A stretch of DNA of 40,430 nucleotides from Streptomyces brasiliensis (GCF_014647875.1 NZ_BMQA01000055.1:1-40430), one strand, 5' to 3'. Positions 15,509-24,771 are shown, counted from the stretch's first letter. Translations and numbers: made by a program. Notes: generated by a model not told the origin, from the letters alone.

Positions 15509-16582
15509 ATGACCGACGTGTCCGTCCCCTTCCGTGCGGGCCACGAGGGGTACGCCAGTTACCGGATCCCGGCGGTCGTCGCCTCGCACGCCGGTACCCT
15601 GCTCGCCTTCTGCGAGGGGCGGGTCGACTCCGCCGAGGATCACGGCCGTATCGACGTCGTGCTGCGCCGCTCCACCGACGGCGGCCGTAGCTGGGGCCCG
15701 CTCCAGGTCGCCGCGTCCGGTGCCCCCGACCTCGCCGGGAACCCCGCCCCCGTCGTCCTCGACACCGGCCGGATCCTGCTCGTCCACGTCCGCGCTGCCG
15801 GCCACGCCACCGAGGCCGCCATCCTGCGCGGCGAGGTCGGGGACGCCGACGGCCGCCGGGTGTGGGTGTGCCACAGTGACGACGACGGTCTCACCTGGTC
15901 CGCACCGAGCGAGATCACCGAGTCGGTGAAGCGGCCCGGCTGGCGCTGGTACGCCACCACCCCCGGCCATACGCTCCAGTTGCGCACCGGCCGCGTCGTC
16001 GTCCCCGGCAACCACTCCGTGCCGCCCAACGGCACCGACACCGGCGCCGAACCCCACCACCACGGCGGCCACTGTCTGCTCAGCGACGACCGCGGCGAGA
16101 CCTGGTACCTCGGCTACGTCGACGACAGCACCGACGGATACGTCAACGTCAACGAGACCACTGCCGCCGAACTCCCCGACGGCCGTGTCTACTTCAACAC
16201 CCGCACCGACTCACGGTCCCCCGGCAACCGGGCCGACGCCCACTCGGCGGACGGCGGCCGGACGCTGGTCAAGCCCTTCCGCCCGCAGGCCGGCCTCGAC
16301 GCCCCGGTCTGCCAGGCGAGCGTCCTCCAGCTCCGCGACCCCGACGTGCTGCTGTACTCCGGTCCCGGCCACCCCCGCTTCCGCGCCCTGATGACGATCC
16401 GCGCCTCCACCGACGGCGGCACCACCTGGCGTCCGGTGCACACGGCAGACGGCCTGCCCGCCGCCTACTCGGATCTCGCCCGGGTGGACGCGGACACCGT
16501 CGGACTCCTGTACGAGACCGGCGACTTCGGCGCCTACGAGACCGTCACCTTCCGCCGTGTGCCCGTGGCGTACCTCACCTGA
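15509..16582 (+). CDS. Sialidase-fold (BNR repeat) protein, no signal peptide
   Basis: A 357-residue six-bladed beta-propeller of the exo-alpha-sialidase family. The arginine motif YRIP is at 18-21, FCEGR at 34-38, and Asp-box repeats (S-x-D-x-G-x-x-W type) occur at 55-62, 123-130, 192-199, 246-253 and near 300. Sialidases remove terminal sialic acid, but most bacterial ones are secreted and this one has no signal peptide, so an intracellular glycosidase acting on another sugar is possible. GAGGAG lies 9 bp before the ATG. Its stop is 31 bp before the next start. Confidence 0.85.
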   Translation: MTDVSVPFRAGHEGYASYRIPAVVASHAGTLLAFCEGRVDSAEDHGRIDVVLRRSTDGGRSWGPLQVAASGAPDLAGNPAPVVLDTGRILLVHVRAAGHATEAAILRGEVGDADGRRVWVCHSDDDGLTWSAPSEITESVKRPGWRWYATTPGHTLQLRTGRVVVPGNHSVPPNGTDTGAEPHHHGGHCLLSDDRGETWYLGYVDDSTDGYVNVNETTAAELPDGRVYFNTRTDSRSPGNRADAHSADGGRTLVKPFRPQAGLDAPVCQASVLQLRDPDVLLYSGPGHPRFRALMTIRASTDGGTTWRPVHTADGLPAAYSDLARVDADTVGLLYETGDFGAYETVTFRRVPVAYLT

Positions 16583-16601
16583 GCGGACTGGGGAGCGGAC
16601 G

Positions 16602-16614
16602 TAGGCTCGCCCCA
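16602..16614 (+). promoter_or_regulatory. -10 box of a leaderless transcript (npdG)
   Basis: TAGGCT (16602-16607) ends 6 bp before the ATG at 16614. Transcription should start on the A of the start codon. The promoter sits within the 31-bp gap after the sialidase-like gene, so the two genes need not be cotranscribed. Confidence 0.65.
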
Positions 16615-17327
16615 TGACCTCTAGTGACAGTGCACAGCAGCCCGCGAAGGCCCCCGCCAAGGACCCCTGGGACCTGCCCGACGTCTCCGGACTCGTCGTG
16701 GGCGTGCTGGGCGGCACCGGCCCGCAGGGCAAGGGCCTCGCCTACCGGCTGGCCCGGGCCGGCCAGAAGGTGCTCATCGGCTCCCGGGCCGCCGAGCGGG
16801 CGCAGGCCGCCGCCGAGGAGACCGGCCACGGCGTCGAGGGGTACGACAACGCCGAGACCGCGCGCCGCAGCGACCTGGTGATCGTCGCCGTGCCCTGGGA
16901 CGGGCACGGCAAGACGCTGGAGTCCCTGCGCGAGGAACTGGCGGGCAAGATCGTCGTGGACTGCGTCAACCCGCTCGGCTTCGACAAGAAGGGCGCCTAC
17001 GCGATCAAGCCGGAGGAGGGCAGCGCGGCGGAGCAGGCCGCGGCCCTGCTGCCGGACTCGCGGGTGACCGCCGCCTTCCACCATCTGTCGGCCGTCCTCC
17101 TCCAGGACCCGGAGATCGAGGAGATCGACACCGACGTCATGGTCCTGGGCGAGGAGCGCGCCGACGTGGAGACCGTCCAGGCGCTGGCCGGACGCATCCC
17201 GGGCATGCGCGGCATCTTCGCCGGCCGGCTGCGCAACGCGCACCAGGTGGAGTCGCTGGTCGCGAACCTGATCTCCGTCAACCGCCGCTACAAGGCACAC
17301 GCCGGGCTCCGCGTCACGGACGTATGA
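16614..17327 (+). CDS. npdG: NADPH-dependent F420 reductase
   Basis: A 237-residue enzyme that moves hydride between NADPH and the deazaflavin cofactor F420, feeding F420-dependent reactions. The Rossmann loop is GVLGGTGPQGKGLA (30-43) followed by the NADPH phosphate-binding IGSR. Conserved phrases are AVPWDGH, DCVNPLGFDKKGAY and AFHHLSAVLL. About 27 N-terminal residues before the fold are extra and probably flexible. The start is fixed by the leaderless promoter. It is an orphan; no F420 biosynthesis genes are visible here. Confidence 0.9.
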   Translation: MTSSDSAQQPAKAPAKDPWDLPDVSGLVVGVLGGTGPQGKGLAYRLARAGQKVLIGSRAAERAQAAAEETGHGVEGYDNAETARRSDLVIVAVPWDGHGKTLESLREELAGKIVVDCVNPLGFDKKGAYAIKPEEGSAAEQAAALLPDSRVTAAFHHLSAVLLQDPEIEEIDTDVMVLGEERADVETVQALAGRIPGMRGIFAGRLRNAHQVESLVANLISVNRRYKAHAGLRVTDV

Positions 17328-17391
17328 CCCCATGGGGGACACTGGTGACCGCAAGCCAAGCAGCAGTGTCCCCCGACAGGAGCCGACCGAC

Positions 17392-17568
17392 ATGCCCCGC
17401 CTCGCCCTCTACTCAATGGCTGTCTGCGTCCTCGCGCTCGCCGCGGCCGTCGTCTCGTTCGTCCAGGGCAGCTGGCTCGGTATCGTGTGGGTGCTGCTCG
17501 CGGGGCTGTCGTCCAACATGGCGTGGTACTACGTCAAGCTCGGCCGGGGCGCCTACCAGAACCGGTAG
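17392..17568 (+). CDS. Small two-helix membrane protein (58 aa)
   Basis: A 58-residue protein with two hydrophobic helices (about 3-24 and 28-47) and a basic, hydrophilic tail. The ATG at 17392 has AGGAG 9 bp upstream; a start at 17332 would add 20 hydrophilic residues and place a stray leader before the first helix. Its 3' end overlaps the convergent site-2 protease gene by 16 bp. Function unknown; small proteins next to membrane proteases can be substrates or regulators, but nothing here shows that. Confidence 0.65.
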   Translation: MPRLALYSMAVCVLALAAAVVSFVQGSWLGIVWVLLAGLSSNMAWYYVKLGRGAYQNR

Positions 17569-18323
17569 AGCTGCCGCCCGAGGGCCGTCTCGAGCTCGCT
17601 CACCCCGAGGCCCCGCAGGATCGCGTCGATCAGGTCGAAGAACGCGATGTTGACCGACGGCAGCCACAGCAGCGCGAACACGAACAGCAGGCCGAACGGC
17701 GCGAACGGCTCGACCTGGCGCTTCACCTTGTACGACAGCCACGGCTCGAGCACGCCGTAACCGTCCAGGCCCGGGACCGGCAGGAAGTTCAGGACCGCCG
17801 CCGTGACCTGGAGCAGGGCGAGGAAGGCGAGCGCGAACCGGAACTGCAGCGGCACTCCGTCCAGCGCGTGCAGCCAGAACGGCGCGGTGCACACGGCGGC
17901 GAACAGCACGTTCGTCAGGGGCCCCGCAGCCGAGATCAGACTGTGCCGCCAGCGCCCCTGGATGCGACCGCGCTCGATGAACACCGCGCCGCCCGGCAGA
18001 CCGATTCCGCCCATGATCAGGAAGATCACGGGGAGCACGATGCTGAGCAGGGCGTGCGTGTACTTCAGCGGGTTCAGCGTGAGATAGCCCTTGGCGCCGA
18101 CCGTGATGTCCCCGCTGTGCAGGGCGGTGCGCGCGTGCGCGTACTCGTGCAGACACAGCGATACGATCCAGGCGGCCGTCACGAACAGGAACACGGCGAT
18201 CTCCGGCCGCGCGGCGAACCCGGTCCAGGTGGCCCACCCCGCGACGGCGGTGACCGCCAGGATCCCGATGAACACGGGACTGATCCGGCTGTCGCCCTGG
18301 CGGCGGGTGGTGGCGGTGGTCAT
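17553..18323 (-). CDS. Site-2 protease family (M50) membrane protein
   Basis: A 256-residue intramembrane metalloprotease-like protein with about six helices. The zinc motif HEYAH is in an early helix (near residue 60), and the second active-site motif NFLPVPGLDGYG provides the aspartate ligand. It belongs to the short, PDZ-lacking M50 group whose substrates are mostly unknown. ATG 18323 follows GGAG by 8 bp; an upstream start is not credible. It diverges from the large AfsR-like regulator gene. Confidence 0.87.
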   Translation of the reverse strand: MTTATTRRQGDSRISPVFIGILAVTAVAGWATWTGFAARPEIAVFLFVTAAWIVSLCLHEYAHARTALHSGDITVGAKGYLTLNPLKYTHALLSIVLPVIFLIMGGIGLPGGAVFIERGRIQGRWRHSLISAAGPLTNVLFAAVCTAPFWLHALDGVPLQFRFALAFLALLQVTAAVLNFLPVPGLDGYGVLEPWLSYKVKRQVEPFAPFGLLFVFALLWLPSVNIAFFDLIDAILRGLGVSELETALGRQLYRFW

Positions 18324-18452
18324 GGGGCGGGCTCCTGTGGGTGGGACGCGGACTGCGTGCCCGACCGTACCGGGCGCACGCTGAAAACGTCTCGCGGCCG
18401 GCGTTCGGTTCCTAGGAGGGTGGGGGTGTGGGACGCCTCGCCGCGCAACCCC

Positions 18453-18464
18453 GTGACCCGTCAC
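18453..18464. promoter_or_regulatory. Short palindrome before the AfsR-like gene
   Basis: GTGAC-CC-GTCAC is a 5-2-5 perfect palindrome, 16 bp before the start at 18481. It could be an operator for this gene. Short size makes chance likely. Confidence 0.25.
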
Positions 18465-18480
18465 GACACCACCGGAGACA

Positions 18481-21400
18481 ATGGACCCCGTGCGCTATCG
18501 CATTCTCGGCACCACCCAGGCACTGCGCCCCGACGGCACGGCCGTTCCCGTGGGCGGGGCACGGCTGCGTGCCCTGCTGACCGTGCTGGCCCTCAGGCCC
18601 GGCCGGGCCGTGCCGGTGGGGCTGCTGGTCGACGAGGTGTGGGGCGCGGACACCCCCGTCGACGCGACCGCCGCGCTCCAGGCCTTGGTCGGACGGCTGC
18701 GCCGGGCTGTCGGCGCCGACGCCGTCGCCTCCACGGAGGGCGGCTACCGGCTCACCGTCCTCCCGGACGACATCGACCTGCACCGCTTCGAGCGGCTGAC
18801 CGGCGAGGGCCTGCGCGCCCTGGCCGACGGGGACCCCGCGAAGGCCGCCACCGTCCTCGACGACGCCCTCGCCCTCTGGCACGGTCCCGCCCTCGCCGAC
18901 CTGCCCGACCGCACGGCCGAGGCCGCCCGCCTGGACACGCGCCGCCTCGATGCCCTGCGCGCCCGGCACACCGCCGCGCTCGCCCTCGGCCACGCCGAAC
19001 AGGCCCTGCCCGAACTCACCGCTCTGTGCGACAGCCACCCCCTGGACGAACCCCTCCAGACCCTGCGCCTGCGCGCCCTGCGCGACGCGGGCCGCACGGC
19101 GGAGGCCCTGGCCGCCTACGAGGACGTACGCCGCCTGCTCGCGGACCGGCTCGGCGTGGACCCGGGGCAGGAACTGCGCTCTCTGCACGCGGAGTTGCTC
19201 ACCTCCGCCGCTGACCCTGCCGCCCGGCCCCGGCCCGAGCCCGGAGCCGCTGCCCGGCCCACCAACCTCCGCGCCCGCCTCACCTCCTTCGTGGGCCGGG
19301 AGGCCGACATGGAGGCCATCCGGGAGGATCTGGTCGCCGCCCGGCTCGTCACTCTGCTCGGGCCCGGCGGTGCCGGGAAGACGCGGCTGTCGCAGGAGGT
19401 CGCCGAGGGGGTGCGGGACGTCGCCAGGGACGGGGTGTGGCTGGCCGAGCTGGCGCCCGTCGACGACCCCGAGGCCGTACCCGAGGCCGTGCTCACCGCG
19501 ATCGGCGCCCGGGAGACCGTGCTGCACGGCGCCGGCGCCGAGGGCATGCGTGCCGTCTCCGACCGCTACGACGACCCCGTGGAGCGGCTCGTCGAGCACT
19601 GCGCCCGGCGCCGCATGCTGATCGTCCTCGACAACTGCGAGCACGTCGTGGACGCGGCGGCTCATCTGGTGGAGCGGCTCCTGGAGCGCTGCCCCGGCCT
19701 CACGGTGCTGGCCACGAGCCGCGAACCCCTCGGCGTACCGGGGGAGTTGCTGCGCCCGGTGGAGCCGCTGCCCGAGCCGTTCGCGCTGCGGCTGCTCGCA
19801 GACCGGGGCGCGGCGGCGCGGCCCGGTTTCCGGATCGAGGCCGACGAGGAGACCGCCGCGGCCTGCGCCGAGATCTGCCGTCGGCTCGACGGACTTCCCC
19901 TCGGCATCGAGCTGGCCGCCGCCCGGCTACGCATGCTGACGCCGCGTCAGATCGCCGACCGGCTCGACGACCGCTTCCGGCTGCTCACCTCCGGCAGCCG
20001 CACCGTCCTGCCCCGCCAGCAGACCCTGCGCGCCGTCGTCGACTGGTCCTGGGACCTGCTCGACGAGGACGAACGGGACGTCCTGAGCCGGCTGTCGGTC
20101 TTCGCGGGCGGCTGCGACCTCCCCGCCGCCGAGGCCGTCTGTGGCCCGGTCGCCCTCGACACGCTCGGCTCCCTCGTCGACAAGTCCCTCGTCGTGGCCG
20201 CCCCCGCCGCCGACGGCGCCATGCGCTACCGGCTCCTGGAGACCGTCGCCGAATACGCCGCCGATCGCCTCGACGAGTCCGGGCAGCGCACGGCGGCCGA
20301 CCGCGCCCACCTGACGTACTTCCGCGAACTCGCCCGCACCACCGACCCGTTGCTGCGCGGTCCCGGCCAGCTCGCCGCCGTCGAACGGCTCCAGGTGGAG
20401 TACGAGAACCTGCGTACCGCCCTGCGGCACGCCGTCGCCCAGCGCGACGAACAGGAGGCGCTGTCCCTGGTCCTCTCCCTCGTCAGGTACTGGCAGATGC
20501 GCGACCTGCGCATCGAGGCCCGCAACTGGTGCCGGGAGGCGATGTCCCTCGGCCCGGACCCCTTCACCGAGCCGGTCCGCCGCGCCGAGCCGGTGTGGCA
20601 GCGCTGCACCGACACCCCGCCCCCGCTCACCGGCGAACTCCTCACCGAGGCCCGGCGCGATGTCCATCTCGCCCATCTCGCCTGCATGGACACCGAGATG
20701 GAGCTGTGGCAGACCCCCGAGGCGCAGACCAAGCTCCGGGTCATCGCCCAGGTGTACGAGCCGGGAATGCCGCAGACCTGCCGGTCCCCGGGCCTGGTCT
20801 GGTTCTTCGCCGTCATGCTCACCGGCGGCTCGGAGCGGCTGCACGAGATCCTCGACGCCTGTGTCGAGACCTGCCGCAACACCCCCGGCTACGAGTGGGA
20901 GCTGGCCGACTGTCTGCAACTGCGCGCCAACCTCCTCGCCAACCGCACCGCCTGGGCAGGTGACGCGACCCGCGACGCCGACGAGGCGCTGGAGATCTTC
21001 ACCCGCCTCGGTGACGAGTGGGGGACGGCCGAGGCGCTCTCCGCGCGCGGTGAGTCGCGTGAACGCAAGGGCGAGTACCAGCAGGCCGCCGCCGACTACC
21101 GAGCCGCCATGGACCACGCCGAACGCCTCGGCGCCCGCGCCCAGCTGGCCGTGCTCGGCGCCCGCCTCGGCGCCGTGCTCCTCGAGGCCGGCGAGGGCGA
21201 GCGCGGCGAGCGCCTGCTGCGCGAGGTCCTCGCCGCCAACGACGGCACGCACAACGAGGGCACGCCCGCCGCCCGGCTGTTCCTGGCCTGCTGGCTCTCC
21301 CTGACCGGCCGGCTCTCCGATGCGCGCGAACAACTCCGGCTGCTGCGCGAGGAGTTCAAGATCGCGCACTTCATCGTCTTCGACGCGATGATCATCGCCC

Positions 21401-21768
21401 AGGAAGCGCTGGTGGAGGCCCTCGACGGGCGTAACGAGGACGCCGTGGACCGGATCCGCACGGCGCTGCGGTACGCCGGCGACCCGCTGTCCCAGGCCAT
21501 CACCCCGCACCTGAACTCCATCTGTCTGACTGTCGCCGCGTCGGCCCTGGCCGGCCTCGACGGCGCGGCCCGCGCCGCCGACGCCGCGCGCTGCCTGGGC
21601 GCCGCCGAGGCCCTGCGGCCGCCCGGCCACGTCGTCTCCACCATCGAACGCCGGGTGTGGGACCGGGCCGAGACCCGGGTGCGGGCCGTGCTCGACGGCG
21701 CCGCGTACGACGCCGCGTACGCCGAGGGCGGTGGCCTCTCCCTCGCGGAGGCCACCGCCCTGGTCTGA
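18481..21768 (+). CDS. AfsR-like (SARP-NB-ARC) transcriptional regulator
   Basis: A 1095-residue multidomain regulator of the Streptomyces AfsR type. Residues 1-95 are an OmpR-like winged helix domain, about 97-243 the bacterial transcriptional activation domain (BTAD). A linker leads to an ATPase of the NB-ARC/STAND class with Walker A GPGGAGKT (near 295) and Walker B MLIVLDNCEH. The C-terminal third is helical with TPR-like repeats. Such proteins often switch on antibiotic or export genes. The ATG follows GGAG by only 3 bp; a GTG three codons later is an alternative. The convergent neighbour is an ABC exporter with SARP-like repeats at its promoter. Confidence 0.9.
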   Translation: MDPVRYRILGTTQALRPDGTAVPVGGARLRALLTVLALRPGRAVPVGLLVDEVWGADTPVDATAALQALVGRLRRAVGADAVASTEGGYRLTVLPDDIDLHRFERLTGEGLRALADGDPAKAATVLDDALALWHGPALADLPDRTAEAARLDTRRLDALRARHTAALALGHAEQALPELTALCDSHPLDEPLQTLRLRALRDAGRTAEALAAYEDVRRLLADRLGVDPGQELRSLHAELLTSAADPAARPRPEPGAAARPTNLRARLTSFVGREADMEAIREDLVAARLVTLLGPGGAGKTRLSQEVAEGVRDVARDGVWLAELAPVDDPEAVPEAVLTAIGARETVLHGAGAEGMRAVSDRYDDPVERLVEHCARRRMLIVLDNCEHVVDAAAHLVERLLERCPGLTVLATSREPLGVPGELLRPVEPLPEPFALRLLADRGAAARPGFRIEADEETAAACAEICRRLDGLPLGIELAAARLRMLTPRQIADRLDDRFRLLTSGSRTVLPRQQTLRAVVDWSWDLLDEDERDVLSRLSVFAGGCDLPAAEAVCGPVALDTLGSLVDKSLVVAAPAADGAMRYRLLETVAEYAADRLDESGQRTAADRAHLTYFRELARTTDPLLRGPGQLAAVERLQVEYENLRTALRHAVAQRDEQEALSLVLSLVRYWQMRDLRIEARNWCREAMSLGPDPFTEPVRRAEPVWQRCTDTPPPLTGELLTEARRDVHLAHLACMDTEMELWQTPEAQTKLRVIAQVYEPGMPQTCRSPGLVWFFAVMLTGGSERLHEILDACVETCRNTPGYEWELADCLQLRANLLANRTAWAGDATRDADEALEIFTRLGDEWGTAEALSARGESRERKGEYQQAAADYRAAMDHAERLGARAQLAVLGARLGAVLLEAGEGERGERLLREVLAANDGTHNEGTPAARLFLACWLSLTGRLSDAREQLRLLREEFKIAHFIVFDAMIIAQEALVEALDGRNEDAVDRIRTALRYAGDPLSQAITPHLNSICLTVAASALAGLDGAARAADAARCLGAAEALRPPGHVVSTIERRVWDRAETRVRAVLDGAAYDAAYAEGGGLSLAEATALV

Positions 21769-21786
21769 ATCACGGAGCGCCGAACG

Positions 21787-22596
21787 TCAGCTCTTGGTAC
21801 GGAACTTGTGGATCGCCACGGGAGCCATCACCGCGGTGATCGCCACCGACCAGCCCACCGTCACCCACAGATCGTGGGCCACCGGGCCGCCCACCATGAG
21901 CCCACGGGCCGCGTCCGCGAGCGTGGACAGCGGGTTGTAGTCGGTGAAGTGCTGCAGCCAGCTCGGCATCGAGTTCGTCGGCGCGAAGATCGACGAGCCG
22001 AACTGCAGCGGGAACAGCACCAGGAAGCCCATCGCCTGCACGGACTGCGCGTTCTTCAGGACGACGCCGAGGGTGAGGAACACCCACATGATCGACGAGG
22101 CGAACAGCCCGGACAGGCCCACCGTCGCGAACAGGCCCGGCCAGTTGGTGATGTCGAAGCCGACCAGCACGGCGACCACCATCAGCACGGCCGTCGCGAA
22201 CAGCATCCGTGCCAGCTCGACGGCGATCTTCGCGAACAGCACCGAGCCGCGCCCGATCGGCAGCGACCGGAAGCGGTCCATGACACCGCTGTTGAAGTCC
22301 TGGCTGAAGCCGGTGCCGACGCCCTGGGACAGCGTCATGCTCATCATCGCCAGCATGCCGGGGATGACGTACTGCACGTACTGGTTCTGACCGCCGCCCA
22401 GCGCCTGGCCGATCGAGCCGCCGAAGACGTACACGAACAGCAGGGTGAACACGATCGGCATCAGCAGCGCGTCGAACATCGACTCCGGGTCCTGGCGGAT
22501 CCACAGCAGATTGCGGCGGATGAGCGCACCGGTGTGGCGCAGATGCCCGCGCAGCGGGATACGGGCGTCGGTGGGAGTCACGGCGGTGGCGCTCAT
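21787..22596 (-). CDS. DrrB-like ABC-2 transporter permease
   Basis: A 269-residue permease with six predicted helices, ABC-2 type, similar to the DrrB subunit of daunorubicin-type exporters. The typical cytoplasmic region QDFNSGVMDRFRSLPIGRGSV is present, the family's most conserved part. The ATG overlaps the stop of the ATPase gene as ATGA, so translation is coupled. Together with the ATPase it should export a drug-like or lipophilic substrate. Confidence 0.9.
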   Translation of the reverse strand: MSATAVTPTDARIPLRGHLRHTGALIRRNLLWIRQDPESMFDALLMPIVFTLLFVYVFGGSIGQALGGGQNQYVQYVIPGMLAMMSMTLSQGVGTGFSQDFNSGVMDRFRSLPIGRGSVLFAKIAVELARMLFATAVLMVVAVLVGFDITNWPGLFATVGLSGLFASSIMWVFLTLGVVLKNAQSVQAMGFLVLFPLQFGSSIFAPTNSMPSWLQHFTDYNPLSTLADAARGLMVGGPVAHDLWVTVGWSVAITAVMAPVAIHKFRTKS

Positions 22597-23621
22597 ACGG
22601 CGACCTCTTCGAGGGTGTCGATGGTGGGCGTGGCGTCCTGCGGGGCACTGGCCCGGTGGCCGGTGAGGGACAGGAACACCTCGTCCAGGCTGGGCAGTTC
22701 GGTGGTGATCGAGGAGATGGTGATGCCGTGCGCGGTGACAGCGCCGACCACCGCGGTCAGCTGCTCGTCGCTGAGCACCGGCACCAGCAGGGTGCCGGTG
22801 TCCGTGTCCACGGTCGTGGCGGCGAGCCCGGTGATGCCCAGGTCGTCCAGCATCGTGGCGAGCGGGCGCAGCTCCAGCGGATCGGTGGGCCGTACCCGCA
22901 GCGTGCGCCCGCCGACCTTTGCCTTCAGCTCCTCGATACGGCCGCCCGCGATGACCTTGCCTCGGTCGACGACGGTCAGCTCGGAGGCGAGCTGTTCGGC
23001 CTCCTCCATGTACTGAGTGGTCAGCAGGACGGTGACCCCGTCCCCGACCATGGCCTTGACCTCGTCCCACACCTCGTTGCGGGTGCGCGGGTCGAGACCG
23101 GTGGTCGGCTCGTCCAGGAACAGCACCTGGGGCCGGCCGATCATGGAGGCGGCCAGGTCGAGCCGTCGCCGCATGCCGCCGGAGTACGTGGACGCCGGGC
23201 GCCGCGCGGCCTCGGTCAGCGAGAACCGCTCCAGCAGTTCGTCGGCCCGGGCGCGGGCCTCCTTGCGCGGCAGGTCGAGCAGCCGCCCGATCAGGTACAG
23301 GTTCTCCCAGCCCGGGAGCTTCTCGTCGACCGACGCGTACTGCCCGGTGAGGCCGATCACCCGGCGCAGCTGCCTGGGCTGCCGTACGACGTCGTATCCG
23401 GCCACGGTCGCCTGTCCGGCGTCCGGGGCGAGGAGGGTGGACAGGATGCGTACGAGGGTGGTCTTGCCGGCACCGTTCGGCCCGAGCACACCCATCACGG
23501 TGCCCTCGCGCACGTCCAGATCGACACCGTCCAGTGCCTTGGTCTCGCCGTAGTGCTTGACCAGCCCCCGCACGGTCACTGCGTGGCTCGTGCCGCCTGG
23601 GTTGTTGTCGGTTCGCGTCAT
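22593..23621 (-). CDS. DrrA-like ABC transporter ATPase
   Basis: A 342-residue ATP-binding subunit of a daunorubicin-resistance (DrrA) type exporter. Walker A GPNGAGKT is at 47-54, the signature SGGM at 147-150 and Walker B VLFLDEPTTGLD follows. The C-terminal 100 residues are the DrrA-specific extension that contacts the permease. Start ATG 23621 lacks a ribosome site, as if the mRNA were leaderless. The repeats at 23642-23663 lie right upstream. Whether it serves self-resistance is not shown, as no biosynthetic cluster is visible. Confidence 0.92.
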   Translation of the reverse strand: MTRTDNNPGGTSHAVTVRGLVKHYGETKALDGVDLDVREGTVMGVLGPNGAGKTTLVRILSTLLAPDAGQATVAGYDVVRQPRQLRRVIGLTGQYASVDEKLPGWENLYLIGRLLDLPRKEARARADELLERFSLTEAARRPASTYSGGMRRRLDLAASMIGRPQVLFLDEPTTGLDPRTRNEVWDEVKAMVGDGVTVLLTTQYMEEAEQLASELTVVDRGKVIAGGRIEELKAKVGGRTLRVRPTDPLELRPLATMLDDLGITGLAATTVDTDTGTLLVPVLSDEQLTAVVGAVTAHGITISSITTELPSLDEVFLSLTGHRASAPQDATPTIDTLEEVAV

Positions 23622-23641
23622 GGGCAAGACGGTGCCACCCC

Positions 23642-23663
23642 CCACCGACAAACCACCGACAAC
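23642..23663 (-). promoter_or_regulatory. Tandem 11-bp repeats at the ABC exporter promoter
   Basis: On the minus strand TTGTCGGTGGT and TTGTCGGTGGG follow each other directly (10 of 11 identical, order 23663 down to 23642). SARP regulators bind direct repeats with 11-bp spacing ending 8 bp before the -10 box. If transcription begins at the start codon, the -10 would be 23628-23633, exactly 8 bp away; that hexamer (ACCGTC) is a poor match, as expected for an activated promoter. Confidence 0.5.
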
Positions 23664-23768
23664 GGGCCTACAAGCTGCCGACGGGTCCCCGACGAGCACC
23701 GCAACTGTCGATCGAGAAACCGCGACTGCGAGCAACCGCCTCCGCGAGAGCGGCGCCGGTTCAGGCGC

Positions 23769-23815
23769 AAAAAAGGGGGACGGCCCGTCGACGGGGGAAG
23801 ATCGGCGGGCCGTCC
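23769..23815 (-). terminator. Rho-independent terminator after panB
   Basis: A perfect 10-bp stem (23778-23787 with 23806-23815) carries an 18-base loop and is followed on the minus strand by six T residues (A tract 23769-23774 on the plus strand). It lies 37 bp beyond the panB stop. This is the most classical intrinsic terminator in the window. Confidence 0.9.
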
Positions 23816-23851
23816 GTGGTGTTTCCGCAGTGGCTCAGGGAGCCGGCAGGC

Positions 23852-24718
23852 TCAGTGGACCGAGTGTTCCTCCAGCGGGAACGTCCCGCCCACGACGTCC
23901 TCCGCGAAGGCCTTCGCCGCGTTGCCCATGACCTCGCGCAGGTCGGCGTACTTCTTCACGAACTTGGGGACACGCCCCGAGGTCAGACCCATCATGTCGG
24001 TCCACACCAGCACCTGCGCGTCCGTCTGCGGACCCGCGCCGATGCCGACCGTCGGGATGTGCAGCACGCGCGTCACCTCGGCAGCCAGCTCCGCCGGCAC
24101 CAGCTCGAGGACGACGGCGAACGCGCCCGCGTCCTGCACGGCCTTCGCGTCGCGCAGCAGCTGCTGGGCCGCCTCCTCGCCACGCCCCTGGACCCGGTAG
24201 CCCATGGCGTTGACGGACTGCGGGGTCAGGCCGATGTGGGCCATCACCGGGATGCCGGACTCGACCAGCAGCCGGATCTGGTCGTGCGAGCGCTCGCCGC
24301 CCTCCAGCTTCACGGCGCCGACGCCGGCCTCCTTGACCATCCGGGTCGCCGAGCGCAGCGCCTGCACGGGGCCCTCCTGGTAGGAGCCGAAGGGCAGGTC
24401 GGCGACGATCAGCGCGCGCTGCGTGCCGCGCACGACCGCCGCCGACAGCATGGTCATCTCGTCGAGGGTGACGGGTACCGTCGTCTCGTACCCGAGGTGG
24501 CAGTTGCCCGCCGAGTCGCCGACCAGCATCACCGGGATCCCGGCCTCGTCGAAGACGGACGCGGTCATCGCGTCGTACGCGGTGAGTATGGGCCACTTCT
24601 CGCCCCGCTCCTTGGCGAGGGCGATGTCGCGGACGGTGATGCGGCGCGTGCCCTTGCCCCCGTACAGCGCCTTGCTGCCGTCGGAGGGCTTCGTCCGGGC
24701 AGCCGAAAGCTGCGTCAT
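23852..24718 (-). CDS. panB: Ketopantoate hydroxymethyltransferase
   Basis: A 288-residue enzyme that adds a hydroxymethyl group from methylene-tetrahydrofolate to 2-oxoisovalerate, giving ketopantoate, the first committed step to pantothenate and coenzyme A. Family motifs include TAYDAMTASVFDEAGIP, the metal-binding VGDSAGNCHLGY and the active-site EGG. The N-terminal 25 residues are an actinomycete extension. Ribosome site GGAG lies 8 bp before ATG 24718. It is a single gene with its own terminator. Confidence 0.96.
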   Translation of the reverse strand: MTQLSAARTKPSDGSKALYGGKGTRRITVRDIALAKERGEKWPILTAYDAMTASVFDEAGIPVMLVGDSAGNCHLGYETTVPVTLDEMTMLSAAVVRGTQRALIVADLPFGSYQEGPVQALRSATRMVKEAGVGAVKLEGGERSHDQIRLLVESGIPVMAHIGLTPQSVNAMGYRVQGRGEEAAQQLLRDAKAVQDAGAFAVVLELVPAELAAEVTRVLHIPTVGIGAGPQTDAQVLVWTDMMGLTSGRVPKFVKKYADLREVMGNAAKAFAEDVVGGTFPLEEHSVH

Positions 24719-24771
24719 TGCAACGGCTCCTTCAGGTCATCTCGAGGCGCCCTGACGGCGTCCCCGGATCC

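Noticed and set aside
18481..23621. Antibiotic biosynthetic cluster around the AfsR-like gene and ABC exporter
   Set aside because: No polyketide, peptide synthetase, terpene or tailoring genes are nearby; the rest is housekeeping or stress genes.
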